A DNA stretch of 64,000 bases, from NCBI GenBank assembly GCA_020631735.1, contig CM036158.1, positions 82,533,914-82,597,913 of the forward strand, given 5' to 3'. Shown piece after piece: positions 35,601 through 48,686 of the stretch (the first letter of the stretch is position 1; every line of letters begins with the position of its first letter). Source of the DNA: Saccharum officinarum (lineage: Eukaryota; Streptophyta; Magnoliopsida; Poales; Poaceae). The translations under genes were made by a program, and so were the position numbers. The notes beneath the pieces were generated by a model. The model searched no databases. It was given only the letters and a program-made list of their open reading frames with translations, and was not told the DNA's origin.

Positions 35601-37857
35601 CCCTAGGAAAACAGTGAACAATTAGTGTGTTTAATATTTTTCCTAGCAAGTACATGTCATCACAAAATTAACAAAACAAGAATCACTATTTTTGGAGTCC
35701 TAAAACTCCAGATCTTACTCTGATTAGGTTTAAAGGCATTTCTAGAGCTCTTATTCAACTTAAATAAACACACTAGAAAACATCTATAAACATATAGAAT
35801 TTTATGACTCTACTGCATAGATCTCTTCTCAAGGTTTCCAAAAAGTCCCCATTTACTAATTTTGGAGTTTCCTAGCCTGAGATATGAATTTTTGAAGATT
35901 TAACATGAATTTGAAATTCAAAAACTGAATTCTTCTTACCCTACTGAATTCGCTAGGTCTACCCGATAACTCACCCGAGCCTGCTACTACTTAACCTGAC
36001 ACGCGGGGCCTATCGTCCAGCCGGTCCCACACGTCAGACAGATGGACACAGAGGAGAACAACGATCTTCTTCTACCTCCCGACGCCGGCAGAGGAGGGGG
36101 GGCCGGCCTTCGCGGCTCCGGCGAGGGGGCTCCCCGACGGCGGCGACTAAGGGCAGCACGAGCTCCAACGTGCCCTTGCGCAACCGCAGAGCTACATGTC
36201 TCGGCCCGCGGTGGTCCCTAGCGCTGTGGCCACCGGAGTAAGCGGCGGCGACGGCGGCGGCCCGATGTCGGTGGCCTCCGGTGAAGGTCCAGGCCGGGGA
36301 AGAGGTGCCGCGCGGGCGGCATGGTGTGGCGAAGGTGGTGCAGCGGTCCGTTCAGGCAGAGGAGGGCCGAGAGTAGGCGAACGTTGGTGGCCAGGGAGCT
36401 CGGCGGCGGCGCCCATGGCGGAGCGTGCTTGCGAGCTACTGCAGCGCGAGAGGGTGAGCGAAGAGAGGGCGAGAGCGAGTGAGAGACTGAGAGGGAGCTC
36501 GGGCGTTTGCTTTGGATGAGCAAGGCGAGGCAGGACGCGCGTCAGTGGTGTGGGGCGCGAGCTCGCGCATGGCCGACACGCACTGGGCGCGTGTCACCCG
36601 TTGAGGAAATCCGTCGAGCGCGTGGCAGGTGCTGCTGTGGGTAAAATGGACACCAGTTTTGGGCCTCTTACGGGCCGAATTAGCAAACGTGCCTTAAACA
36701 AAGTTTGAAGCCCACATGAAGACCTACAATTTCTATTTAAGGTGCACTGCAATTAGGGTTATGGATTAGTGGATAATCAGGTCCAAAGTTGACACTGTCA
36801 TCTTGTTGACAGCGGTTAAGTAAACCCAACAATTGATGACCAAAACGGAGTCGAACTTCATCCATCTCTTCACCTGCTCTTCTCCAAAGAATATACTCCA
36901 ACTTCTATTTTTGGGTCAACTCAAGTTATGTAACAAAATTTGGAGAACGTTGAATGTCAACCGGTATTGGTGCTGGAATTCCTGGACTTGGAATATTTCT
37001 AAGTCTGAAACAAACTGCAACAGATTCAAACTTTGGGCCATGGTTTGACTTATTTCCAAGCTAAATCATGGTATGCTCCAAAAACAAAGTTTGTTGCACA
37101 CAACTCAAGCTACAACTTTTATTAAAGGATCATGGACTGGTTCAGCATGGTTATGGAGATAAAGATCACCAAACATGTCAACTTATTACTACTAACTCAG
37201 GACTTAGAATATTTTTCTAAGTGCTGAAAACAGCAGCTGAATCCACATTGTGATCTCTATTTGACTAGGTTAGAGGCCAAACTAGCTCTTGACCATTAAA
37301 TAAAGTTTGTTCTACACAAGATGAACTACAACTTTTGTTTAAGGTCAAACCTCATAACTGGTACAGAAGTCAAACTTTCACTTTGGTCAAAGTATCAACT
37401 CGATAAAGCCGAAACTAGGGTTTTAGGCCAATCGGGGCAATTTCTTGACATTTGCTCAGCATGAACCCTTCATAACTTTTGTTGTAGAGTTCATCTAGAG
37501 TCATTTGGACAAGTTGCAAGGTTTGGCTGATGATCTACAATTCCATTCACTTAATGATGCAAGTTCCAATAGGAATGGAACTTATCATTTCATGTGACTT
37601 TTTGATTCCAAACTCCATGAAACTTTTCCAGGGCTTCATATAGATAGTTACTGATGTGAGACATGTGAAGATACTTTGATAACAACACCCAAGCATATAT
37701 CTTAAAAATGGCCTATATGCAAAGAAGGGTGCAGCATCCAAGTTTAGATTAGGGTTTATTTCCATAGGTTTGACTTTGGCATCGTCATCTCCACTAATTT
37801 ATCATGTTTGAGCTTCAACCCACTACTTAATTGGTGATCAACACCTGGGGTGTTACA
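32649..37857 (-). repeat. 3' LTR of the LARD-like element (5209 bp)
   Basis: Left-hand copy on the plus strand. It carries at least nine changes not present in the other two LTRs of this window (for example at 32756, 32781, 34465, 34588, 34845, 35926, 36342 and 36364, and a 7-G instead of 6-G run near 36089). All short open frames inside recur in the other LTRs and lack domains. Confidence 0.92.
33219..33286. repeat. Inverted repeat in the LARD LTR
   Basis: TAATATAGATGAT and ATCATCTATATTA are exact inverse arms 42 bp apart, with further pairing inside around GCTTAAGC. The same structure is present at about 43141-43208 and 56700-56767. Confidence 0.75.
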
Positions 37858-37872
37858 GCCCTCCCCCCTTAA
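37858..37872 (-). other. Polypurine tract of the LARD-like element
   Basis: Minus strand reads TTAAGGGGGGAGGGC directly before the LTR start TGTAACACCCC. It follows CTCGGGACGCGATTC, a phrase seen at the 3' end of many Del/Tekay-type grass elements. The second copy at 61339-61352 has one base less in the run. Confidence 0.8.
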
Positions 37873-40800
37873 AAGAATCGCGTCCCGAGATTCGGAATGG
37901 AAGATCTTTTAAGGAAGAGAGACACGTTATTTAGTTCCCAACATCTACTATAGCATTCAGCTATAAAGCTTCAACATCGGCGAACAATTTGGTCAAAGGC
38001 ACTTTCTGATACTTACTCTTTATGGTAAAATCTGTCTGAAGAATTTCCTTCATTGACTTCCATGAAACATTGTTACTTTGGGAGGAATCCAAGATAGCAC
38101 GTACTGCACTCTCAGTGTACGGAGATCATTTGGTCCATGAGTGAACCACTCACAAGGATCTGACTCTTTAGTGAACACAGCATAGTCCGTATGAACTTTA
38201 CATCAAACCAAAGTCTTCAGAAGTATACTCGTTGAAATGACTCTATATCCACATGGTTTTGAAAAGCAGTTCTCTACCAAAATGGCTTGAGTACAACCTT
38301 CCAAAAGGGTGAGATCATAGATGACAAACATTCTCTGAGGCTATAGGATACTGACTAACCAATAGACAGGGTCTAGGTTGGTCGTAAATGTTCAAACATT
38401 CCGATATCAACTAATGGAAAACTACTTGAGGTTCCATGTGTGCAGTTCTCTTTCTCTGATGACAACACTGTATTATCTGAGTCTGTCGAGGGGTCAATGA
38501 ATGTGATGGCTGACTCTGTCGGCTTCGTATTCCTGCCAACAGCTACCTAATAAGATTCTTTTATCCAAGACAACAGTTATCTGGGTTGAATCAGATGCAA
38601 CCTCTTGGTAAAAACATGTATAAGGTACCAAGGTATGTCATCATTAGAAAATAATTCCCAAAGAAAGATGTAACGAGGCCTTAAGGACAACAAAAGTTGT
38701 AATATTCACCAAACCGCGGGAAGTAGTCTACCACCAAGCGGTTGAGTAAAATTTTCCTTTGTGACTTAGTTGCACTATAAGTTGAGTTGACTTGCAGCAT
38801 AACAACTTTGTCAGGCCAACTTTCACCTTGAGGCTTCCTTTTTAGGATCAAACAGCAGCTCTAAGATGGAAATCTGTTGTTTGACACTTTTCAAATTGCT
38901 TTTGATTCGTGATGGTATAAATTGATTTGCAGAAACCAAGGCTGCTCGTACATTAGGGATACGAGAAAGCAAAAGCAAATGAAAGAGTGTAAACTAGTAT
39001 CTGTGAGACCTCAAAAGGGCCATCCAACAGTAGATCTCGACTATTAATTTACATACCAATCCGAGGATGCACACGCTTTGAACTTGCAGGTTACTTTTGC
39101 AGGGCAAAACGCATACTTTGCCTGGAGAACACTCCTACAAGGATAAGGAACCGCTTCCGAATATTCCTTGACACTTCATCCAATAAAGTTATGGACAAAC
39201 CGTTGGTGGTACCTATGGGCACAAGGATACAGATCGAACTAGGTCATGCTTTTTCTAATTCTTCGCTTTAGCTGATAGAACACCTTGCACTATCTGTGTG
39301 ATTGTCCAAGATGGAATTGACTTGATCGCCATGGCTCTGAAAGATAGAGTATCACTCAAGTTGTGGCTAGTTGATTAACTTCTTGTTGGATATTGCTCTG
39401 TAAGACATAGCCCTATAGCTACCAAAGAGTCATTATCTAACTGGAGATTAACCTTCCTATTGGTAACTAATTAGTTGTCTCTCAACACTAAAAAGTTCCA
39501 ATTCTTCATTCTCGACCACAACAACTATGGTTGATGCAGAACAGATGGTTGCCATCGAAGTTAGTGGATAAGGAGTCACACCAAAGATGGTTGATTTCGA
39601 CGGTATGGCCATTATGCATACAAAGGTTAAGATTTACATAATGTGACGATTGATTCTTATCCAACGAATGACTTGTCCAGTAGTAAGTGTTGTGTGTCCT
39701 TTTTATCCAACAGAGCTGAGATACGTGGCTCCCTAGATGCTGGTTGCCAATACTGGGCAACTATGTAGAGTCACTTGACTACCACATATTGCAGTCTGTT
39801 AAAGTTTATGTCGGTGACCTATTCTTTAAAGGTTATCTTCTTAGCAACTTCAGGAGGAAGCTCCACTACTTTCGGTCTAAGATATGGATCTTACGATATG
39901 ATATGGAGAGATAACCCAGAAGGAACACAAGAAAATAGCACATCGTCTGTCGTTTGATAATGGATCATGACTAGAAACCGTGATACCAGCGCGTGCCAGG
40001 CAGCCAGCCATGTGTCTGCAGCCACAGGAGGCCCTTGGTTTCGTCGCGGCACCATCAGCGGCTACTCATAACACCATTACTAAACGCACAACGAAAGTGA
40101 AATTTCAAGTGGCACCAATGGGTTGTAAGAACAAGCGCCATACAAGGAGAGATAGCAAGCAAAGGTAGTCACAAGGTTTAGAATCCACAGGGAAGCTATT
40201 CGCAGATCAAAACATAGCACAAGAGAACATAGCTTAATTGCCGAAGGTGACTAAGCACGAGATTTTTACTTGATTCCACTCACGCCTAGCATTGATGAAA
40301 GTTAACTTGGTGGGTCATTCGATAAGGGTCTTCACAAAAAGGGTTGGAAAACATCCACGGCTTATACAAACATATAGAAGAACTAAACTTTAGGCTTTCG
40401 ATCAAGCAAAGGCATGGATACAAACATTCAAGGGCTAACCACCAAGTCTACAGGCTCAGGCTCCTAAGATAGAGAACCTAATGGAAGACAACAACCATAC
40501 AATTACGTATGTGAACTTTGTTCTAGGATAAAGCTATGTGACCCTCGTATGCTCACCGAGGACAAACGAGGTGACAACTAGAGCACTACCCAGATACAAA
40601 CACACATACAACATCACAATCAAGCAATCATTTGAGAAAATTCAAACGAATGGGCTTAAGCAACCAATACAAGGCACAAGGCTCACCCAAAATAAGCATT
40701 TATCTCAAGCATGAACTAACTACAAGTTTAGCTCTAAACAAACGCTAGCTAATGGAGCCAACTTAGCATGTGCATAGAATCTGGACAGCAGCACAGTAGT

Positions 40801-42557
40801 TACTTGTTTCAACCATAACTAAGGTTGTAGACATCCCACAAAGGTGATCCTAGACTTTCTAGAAAGCTTAGGAATATGACTACACTTTAGTTATTCACCA
40901 AAAGCTAATTCATAGATTAACATGACCAAAAATGCTACTATTTTAGATCTGTATCAATATGGACAGAAAACTAACAAGAACTTCAAAAATGCAAAACTGG
41001 AGTTCTAGGGACACAACAAGGCTGAGCCTTAACTTTATGTAAAGATTATTAAGTTGTCTATAACTTTCTCATTATCATATTAAGATGATTCTATAGCCAA
41101 CAAGGCCAAACAAGACAAAGAAGACATCTCTGCCCCGATTCGGACAGATTCTGTCATTCCATTTTGCAAGCTCATAACTAGAGATTTATACCACCACAAT
41201 TAGTGCTATAGGACATTTTGGAAAGCTTAGAAAAAGTACTACACTTCTTCTATTATCTCCAAGACATGATTCCTTATGCACATAGGTCAAACAAACCAAA
41301 CATACAGATCTGTTCTGAACATGAGCAGATTTTGACAACAACTTCTAAAATTTATAACTCCCAAACCATAAGGCCTAGGGTCTTGAAATTTTAGGACAAG
41401 CTAGATAAGTAAGTTAGCTACAATTTTGGTATTCTCTATAACTACAGAAAACACCATTATGATCACGCAAGCATCACTACAACAGAAACCGTTCTAACAG
41501 TCAACGTTCAACAAACAAAACAAAGCTTGCCTTTGTTCTACCTAACAAGAGAGCACACAAACATGTTATTCTAGTAGCTCTAAATTTTTGTTACCTTAGA
41601 CCAATACGAATTTAATTCATTCATGAGAACCCATAATTACTTAAGGGAGGTTTAAAGCATTGGCAAACGCTTGGGTGAGCAACATAGAGTAAGACATTCA
41701 TGTTTAGCTTCACACAAGAAAGATAGTGTACTACATTGATCACAAGTTACTTATCATTTGAACAAGGGTGAGAGGAGCATAGCTATGCATAAAACAACAA
41801 TCATGAAGATGCATGCTTCGTCCTATTCGTCCTCACCAGATTGCCAACCTAAGGTGGCGATCACGTCCTATGTCGGTGGCATAACACGCACTCTCTCGAT
41901 ATATAGCTAGTCGTCAGCTACATTCGACTTACGCATTCGTGGTTAGCGTACCTGCAGAAAAGTTTCATTGCAGCCCAACATTTCCCAATATAGCACACAA
42001 TGAAAGTAGAGAAGTAAAATTCTAAGTACTCCCATGTACATATACCCCTGTATACGTACATGTAATACCAAAACTACCCGAATCTTCGATCACCCACAAT
42101 TAAGTACCTTCATATATACATGTGTGTAACATGTAAATAATCCAGTAACCAAACTAGCTCTCCCCTAGACCGAGGGTTGTACGGTCATGCTCTCACAACT
42201 CACACTTACCTGAGCGTAGGTGCGACGTTGCATAAAAGTAAACTTAGCAACATATATGGCTATTTCATATATGAAGGCTACCTCTAATCTGACACACTGG
42301 GTAGCATAGTGTGGGAGAGTTATCACACATACATACCTTGGCCTGGGCGTAGATGCAAAATTAAAAACCCCCAAGTTAGTACTTATATAAGCCACCTAAC
42401 AATCCTTATATGGGCATAAGGAAATTGACCACTGGCATACTTAGGTTTAAAATTTAGATTTCACAAACCTATATATAACTATAAGTTGATAAAACTGATT
42501 TTATAAAACAAAACCTTTGTTTTAAATACACATATGACAAGTTTAATGTTGAATCTT
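37873..42557 (-). other. Non-coding interior of the LARD-like element
   Basis: AT-rich sequence of 4.7 kb. I looked for protease, RT, RNase H, integrase and zinc-knuckle motifs on both strands and found none. The longest open frames are under 90 codons and featureless. The part up to 40518 is repeated almost unchanged at 61353-64000. Confidence 0.7.
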
Positions 42558-42569
42558 GCTCCGATACCA
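42558..42569 (-). other. Primer binding site (initiator tRNA-Met type)
   Basis: Minus strand TGGTATCGGAGC, two bases from the end of the 5' LTR. It differs by one base from the usual TGGTATCAGAGC of Met-primed plant elements. Confidence 0.85.
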
Positions 42570-42571
42570 GC

Positions 42572-45500
42572 TGTAACAGAACCGTCCAAATTATAAGAGC
42601 ACAAGTATAAAAACAATCACCGAAGTGATCAAATTCTCACACTTGAGCCCATATAACTCCGGTAGTCCAATGAAATCACGAGGGATTTCAAACCAACCAA
42701 CATACAAGCCAAGATCGTAGTGATTCAACATAACAAGTCACATGTTACAATCATTTCACAAGTAATTCAATATACATCGGAGTTCAACATAGTTATTACA
42801 AATTAACTTGAAAAGTAGCGGAAGCAAAGTAATTTGAAACTAACATTGATCTTATTTCAAATACATGCCAGTACCACGGTCGACTTCCAACAAAAGCATT
42901 AGAGATAAGGTAAATAAGAAGGATCATGCCCGTGATCACACTCCGCCACTACGGCAGGAGTCAACCAACTCTTGCAGCCGCCATGATACATCATAACCTG
43001 CAACAAGTGGGGATAAAACCCTGAGTACGAGAAGGTACTCAGCTAGACTTACCCGTCAGAAACCAGAAATAAGGTGACACCAAGGATCATGCAAGGCTGA
43101 TATAAAGTGGGGCTAGCTTGACAACATTTTGCATAAAAGCTTAATATAGATGATCAATCATTAATGCTTAAGCATCAAGTTAATTATCATTAACCTATCA
43201 TCTATATTAGAACCTGTACTAGAGCACTCACTTTATTAGGAGCAAACAATATTAACCATAGCAGGTATAAATTGAGGCAACCTTTCCATCGTGATCCAAT
43301 TAACCATCCGTTCAATTTAATGGAATCTACGTTGCCGCTGCTCAAGTCAAGTGCTCACTAACCGGGAGCGACGGCGATTCGAATCGAATTCCTATCCAGC
43401 TGGAGGGGTATTTCTAACACTCACCGTGCAGACCCCTGCCAGGGTCGCACAGGCCACCTTTTCATATGATTCAGGAATCGCGGGTCCGAATGATGTCGCG
43501 ACCCCAAGGGCGACACTCTGCCAGGTGATAGGGACTCTAACCCCCCTTGGTCTCACGCCAATGTCCCCAAGCACATCCTTTCTCTCCTCCAAGAAGCAAC
43601 CTACCATTCGATTCCCGGCCTGAATCACATTACTCGGCTTCGCGGTCGGAACGACTTATCCGGCCAACTAAGTGTTAGACTGCGTTCAACATGACTCAAG
43701 GACGTACAGCGAATCGGTCCTTAAACGACTCAGACGGGGATAGATTCACACCCAAGACCTCCATGCCTTGTCGCTTCACTATCATCCTCCCGCCCGGTCT
43801 CATTTCATTTTATTAACACATGGTTCCTTTCCACGATAGCAAATATAGCCAACCGTGCCATATATGAATATCCCTATATCTCGCAGGTGACAGGAAATCA
43901 CCTGACTTCTACCGCTTAAAGCAGGGCTAAGCATCTACTCGATCCTAGTAGTCTATGTAGGATTCAAGGATTCATATATCTGGACAAGGAATGATATAAT
44001 GCAGCAAGGTTTCCAACCAACTCAACAATACTTATAACATATATAGAATTAATTGCTTTAAAGATAGGAGGCTTATAATGCTCCGGGGCTTGCCTGGGAT
44101 CCGACTCAAGTTAGAGTATGTCAGAAGAACTCGCTTGGCGAGCATTTCCCTTCGAGATGGATCCACCAACTCCATCTTCGGGTTTGGCTCCACCACACGT
44201 CCTTCACGTGGTGCATCTAGCGTACCTAAATGAGATGCAAGATGCAAGTGTATGAATACAAAGAAGTGCAATAAACAAAGTAATCATGCAAGCATACCAA
44301 AGTTCACCTAAACCCTAGAGCTAATTAACTTAATCCTCAAGAAGACATAACATAGAAGAGGGCAAGCACATTAATCAAGAAACAAGTCTCACAAGATTAC
44401 AGGGTACCACTCAAGTATCATCAAAGATATGAGTCACATTTCAATACCCAAGCATGACAAAGTTAATCAAAGTACTAGAACTAGAAATTGCTACCTTCTG
44501 GACATCAAACCAACAGTTGAGTAATTTAATCATAACTGGAGATCTACAACTCCAAATGACTTGCAAGAAGACATTATGGAAAGCTTATGAAATTATATAA
44601 ATTTCATTTATAAACATCACAGCATGTTTCCAAAGTTTAACATGTCGAATTTACACAAATACCGAAACTGGTCTAACAAGACAGAGAGCAAGCAATTCTG
44701 TAACCTAACTTTAAACAGCTGTAGTTTCTAAACCATATGGCCAAATGCCACCAAATTTTTAACAGCAGCTAGATCATGAAATTCACAACAACTTTGTTAT
44801 AGCACACAAGACATGAAAACATCATTTGCATAGGGTAATTAACAATATCCTCAAATCTGTTCAGAAACCTCATTTGCAAGAAATAATTATTAACTTATGT
44901 TGCAAACATATAATTAGACAAAACCAACTTTACCAACATGTCACACAAGACTAATGAACACCAGAAAACATAGTGCCCAATACTAAATAATTTCTTTTAA
45001 TACATTTTCTTAATTTATTTAGATAAGTAGGTGGAATTATGACCACATCATAAAGATGCTCAATAAATTCTACCAAAATTACAGGGGTCTACAAATGCTC
45101 TCAAAAGTCTACTGTCCAAATTTCAAGCCATTTAGACAAGTAGATCAACCTCTATGAAAAAGACAAATAGCTATTGCAATAAATCATGTAAAAGCAAATT
45201 AAACCTAAAACTCAATATTTTCTGTGAACCCAAGGCCATATTATGAATCAATATGATAGAGAAACATCATACTCAGGTAATGGAACAATATTTTCTATTT
45301 TATCATTTATATATTATTTATAAGCTATTTATCAAGCTATAAACAAGTTAAATCAATAACTTGAGTATAAAGTAAGCAATGACCATGAAATTTATACCAC
45401 AGTACATCCCTATCATAACAAACCTACCATAAAAATTTCACATCATTTGGAGCATCACAACTCAAGATATAAAATGACAAGTAATAAATGTAATTTTCCT

Positions 45501-47779
45501 TATTTAACAAGGTCAAATCAAAACCCTAGGAAAACAGTGAACAATTAGTGTGTTTAATATTTTTCCTAGCAAGTACATGTCATCACAAAATTAACAAAAC
45601 AAGAATCACTATTTTTGGAGTCCTAAAACTCCAGATCTTACTCTGATTAGGTTTAAAGGCATTTCTAGAGCTCTTATTCAACTTAAATAAACACACTAGA
45701 AAACATCTATAAACATATAGAATTTTATGACTCTACTGCATAGATCTCTTCTCAAGGTTTCCAAAAAGTCCCCATTTACTAATTTTGGAGTTTCCTAGCC
45801 TGAGATATGAATTTTTGAAGATTTAACATGAATTTGAAATTCAAAAACCGAATTCTTCTTACCCTACTGAATTCGCTAGGTCTACCCGATAACTCACCCG
45901 AGCCTGCTACTACTTAACCTGACACGCGGGGCCTATCGTCCAGCCGGTCCCACACGTCAGACAGATGGACACAGAGGAGAACAACGATCTTCTTCTACCT
46001 CCCGACGCCGGCAGAGGAGGGGGGCCGGCCTTCGCGGCTCCGGCGAGGGGGCTCCCCGACGGCGGCGACTAAGGGCAGCACGAGCTCCAACGTGCCCTTG
46101 CGCAACCGCAGAGCTACATGTCTCGGCCCGCGGTGGTCCCTAGCGCTGTGGCCACCGGAGTAAGCGGCGGCGACGGCGGCGGCCCGATGTCGGTGGCCTC
46201 CGGTGAAGGTCCAGGCCGGGGAAGAGGTGCCGCGCGGGCGGCATGGTGTGGCGAAGGTGGTGCGGCGGTCCGTTCAGGCAGAGGAAGGCCGAGAGTAGGC
46301 GAACGTTGGTGGCCAGGGAGCTCGGCGGCGGCGCCCATGGCGGAGCGTGCTTGCGAGCTACTGCAGCGCGAGAGGGTGAGCGAAGAGAGGGCGAGAGCGA
46401 GTGAGAGACTGAGAGGGAGCTCGGGCGTTTGCTTTGGATGAGCAAGGCGAGGCAGGACGCGCGTCAGTGGTGTGGGGCGCGAGCTCGCGCATGGCCGACA
46501 CGCACTGGGCGCGTGTCACCCGTTGAGGAAATCCGTCGAGCGCGTGGCAGGTGCTGCTGTGGGTAAAATGGACACCAGTTTTGGGCCTCTTACGGGCCGA
46601 ATTAGCAAACGTGCCTTAAACAAAGTTTGAAGCCCACATGAAGACCTACAATTTCTATTTAAGGTGCACTGCAATTAGGGTTATGGATTAGTGGATAATC
46701 AGGTCCAAAGTTGACACTGTCATCTTGTTGACAGCGGTTAAGTAAACCCAACAATTGATGACCAAAACGGAGTCGAACTTCATCCATCTCTTCACCTGCT
46801 CTTCTCCAAAGAATATACTCCAACTTCTATTTTTGGGTCAACTCAAGTTATGTAACAAAATTTGGAGAACGTTGAATGTCAACCGGTATTGGTGCTGGAA
46901 TTCCTGGACTTGGAATATTTCTAAGTCTGAAACAAACTGCAACAGATTCAAACTTTGGGCCATGGTTTGACTTATTTCCAAGCTAAATCATGGTATGCTC
47001 CAAAAACAAAGTTTGTTGCACACAACTCAAGCTACAACTTTTATTAAAGGATCATGGACTGGTTCAGCATGGTTATGGAGATAAAGATCACCAAACATGT
47101 CAACTTATTACTACTAACTCAGGACTTAGAATATTTTTCTAAGTGCTGAAAACAGCAGCTGAATCCACATTGTGATCTCTATTTGACTAGGTTAGAGGCC
47201 AAACTAGCTCTTGACCATTAAATAAAGTTTGTTCTACACAAGATGAACTACAACTTTTGTTTAAGGTCAAACCTCATAACTGGTACAGAAGTCAAACTTT
47301 CACTTTGGTCAAAGTATCAACTCGATAAAGCCGAAACTAGGGTTTTAGGCCAATCGGGGCAATTTCTTGACATTTGCTCAGCATGAACCCTTCATAACTT
47401 TTGTTGTAGAGTTCATCTAGAGTCATTTGGACAAGTTGCAAGGTTTGGCTGATGATCTACAATTCCATTCACTTAATGATGCAAGTTCCAATAGGAATGG
47501 AACTTATCATTTCATGTGACTTTTTGATTCCAAACTCCATGAAACTTTTCCAGGGCTTCATATAGATAGTTACTGATGTGAGACATGTGAAGATACTTTG
47601 ATAACAACACCCAAGCATATATCTTAAAAATGGCCTATATGCAAAGAAGGGTGCAGCATCCAAGTTTAGATTAGGGTTTATTTCCATAGGTTTGACTTTG
47701 GCATCGTCATCTCCACTAATTTATCATGTTTGAGCTTCAACCCACTACTTAATTGGTGATCAACACCTGGGGTGTTACA
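42572..47779 (-). repeat. 5' LTR of the LARD-like element (5208 bp)
   Basis: Right-hand copy. At the sites compared it agrees with the LTR at 56130-61338 rather than with its own partner at 32649-37857. One private change was seen (G at about 42880, ACCACGGTCGAC). Confidence 0.92.
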
Positions 47780-48671
47780 GGGGCTGCAGAGCGGCCTCTT
47801 CTGCATGGGGTCACCAGCTCCATCCACAAATGGATTCTAGGTGAAAACCCTACCCACCAGCTCTAGGCTAGTGGCGATGGTGCAGCTAGCATCATCTACC
47901 TCCTTGGAGGCGTCGTTGAAGATTTCGTTCGTCGCACGTGCCATGGTGACACTGTGACAGGCCTAGGGGCAAAAGCCCTACTCATGTGCTTTTTTCCGAT
48001 GATGGTGGCGTCCGTGGATGTCACTCTCCTTCGTGAAGGCATCGTTGAAGCACTCTTGTGGTTGTGCCTCTGCTTTATCTTCTGCTCCTCTCGCCGGAGT
48101 TGCTCCTTTGCCGCTAGGGCATGTGTGTGCTTCAACTCTTCTTCGCAATGGTCTATTCAGCTGCTTGGTGTTGCCGCAGTCATTGGTTGTTGGTAGCATA
48201 TTCTTTGCCGCTACCACTCTTCTTACGGATACTTTGTCGTCGTTGCTGCTCTGGCAGATGCTTTGCCGTTGACGTCGCCTTGGTCTTCCCTCTCTGGCAG
48301 ATGCTTTGCTGCCGTGAGCGTGATGGCCCCTCGTCTTGTGGATGCTTGTCGCAGTGCTGCTGGGGCGGATATTGTCGCTGAAGTCTCATCTTCTCTTGGT
48401 GGATGCTTTGCTACCATGGCTTCACCTCCTATGTTGGCAAGCAAGCATTGATGTTTCTTTCCTTTGTAGGTTCAGTCAGTTAGGGTAGTGGTGGATGGGC
48501 CTCTTCTTACCACCGTTCTTTCTATTCTGATGTCGCTTAGGTTTCTAACCACTTTCTATATGATTCTGTAACTGGCACTATAGGTTCTCCCATAGCTGCA
48601 TTATGTAAGCCATTCTTTTGGCACTCTTTCTTCTTAATGAAATACGTGTGAAGTCATGTTCTCAAAAAAAA
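47780..48671 (+). mobile_element. LINE-like retroposon, 3' piece with A-tail
   Basis: Starts with the LARD duplication GGGGC and continues GC-rich. It ends with a 3' region TCTTCTTAATGAAATACGTG...GTTCTC followed by eight A (48664-48671), the style of grass LINE 3' ends. The target duplication follows at 48672-48686. Overlapping open frames at 47890-48450 run on both strands, are low-complexity and have no recognisable domain. Confidence 0.6.
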
Positions 48672-48686
48672 GGAATGCGAAGGGAG

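Larger units (their letters stand above)
32649..47779 (-). mobile_element. LARD-like non-autonomous LTR retrotransposon (15.1 kb)
   Basis: Two near-identical LTRs of 5.2 kb (TGTAACAGAACC...GGGGTGTTACA) surround a 4.7-kb interior. The orientation is minus: the primer site complementary to initiator tRNA-Met lies beside the right-hand LTR and the polypurine tract beside the left-hand LTR. The flanks are GGGGT (32644-32648) and GGGGC (47780-47784); the second copy of the left flank reads GGGGC, so the duplication was GGGGC. No gag or pol motif is recognisable in the interior on either strand. Very long LTRs with a non-coding interior are the definition of LARD elements; the 3' end resembles Del/Tekay-type elements, a possible helper. 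The LTRs differ by about ten changes in 5.2 kb by eye, so the insertion is recent. Confidence 0.88.

Noticed and set aside
36192..36523. 107-codon frame MSRPAVV... repeated in all LTRs
   Set aside because: Low-complexity GC-rich frame open on both strands; no domain. Repetition is explained by the LTR copies.
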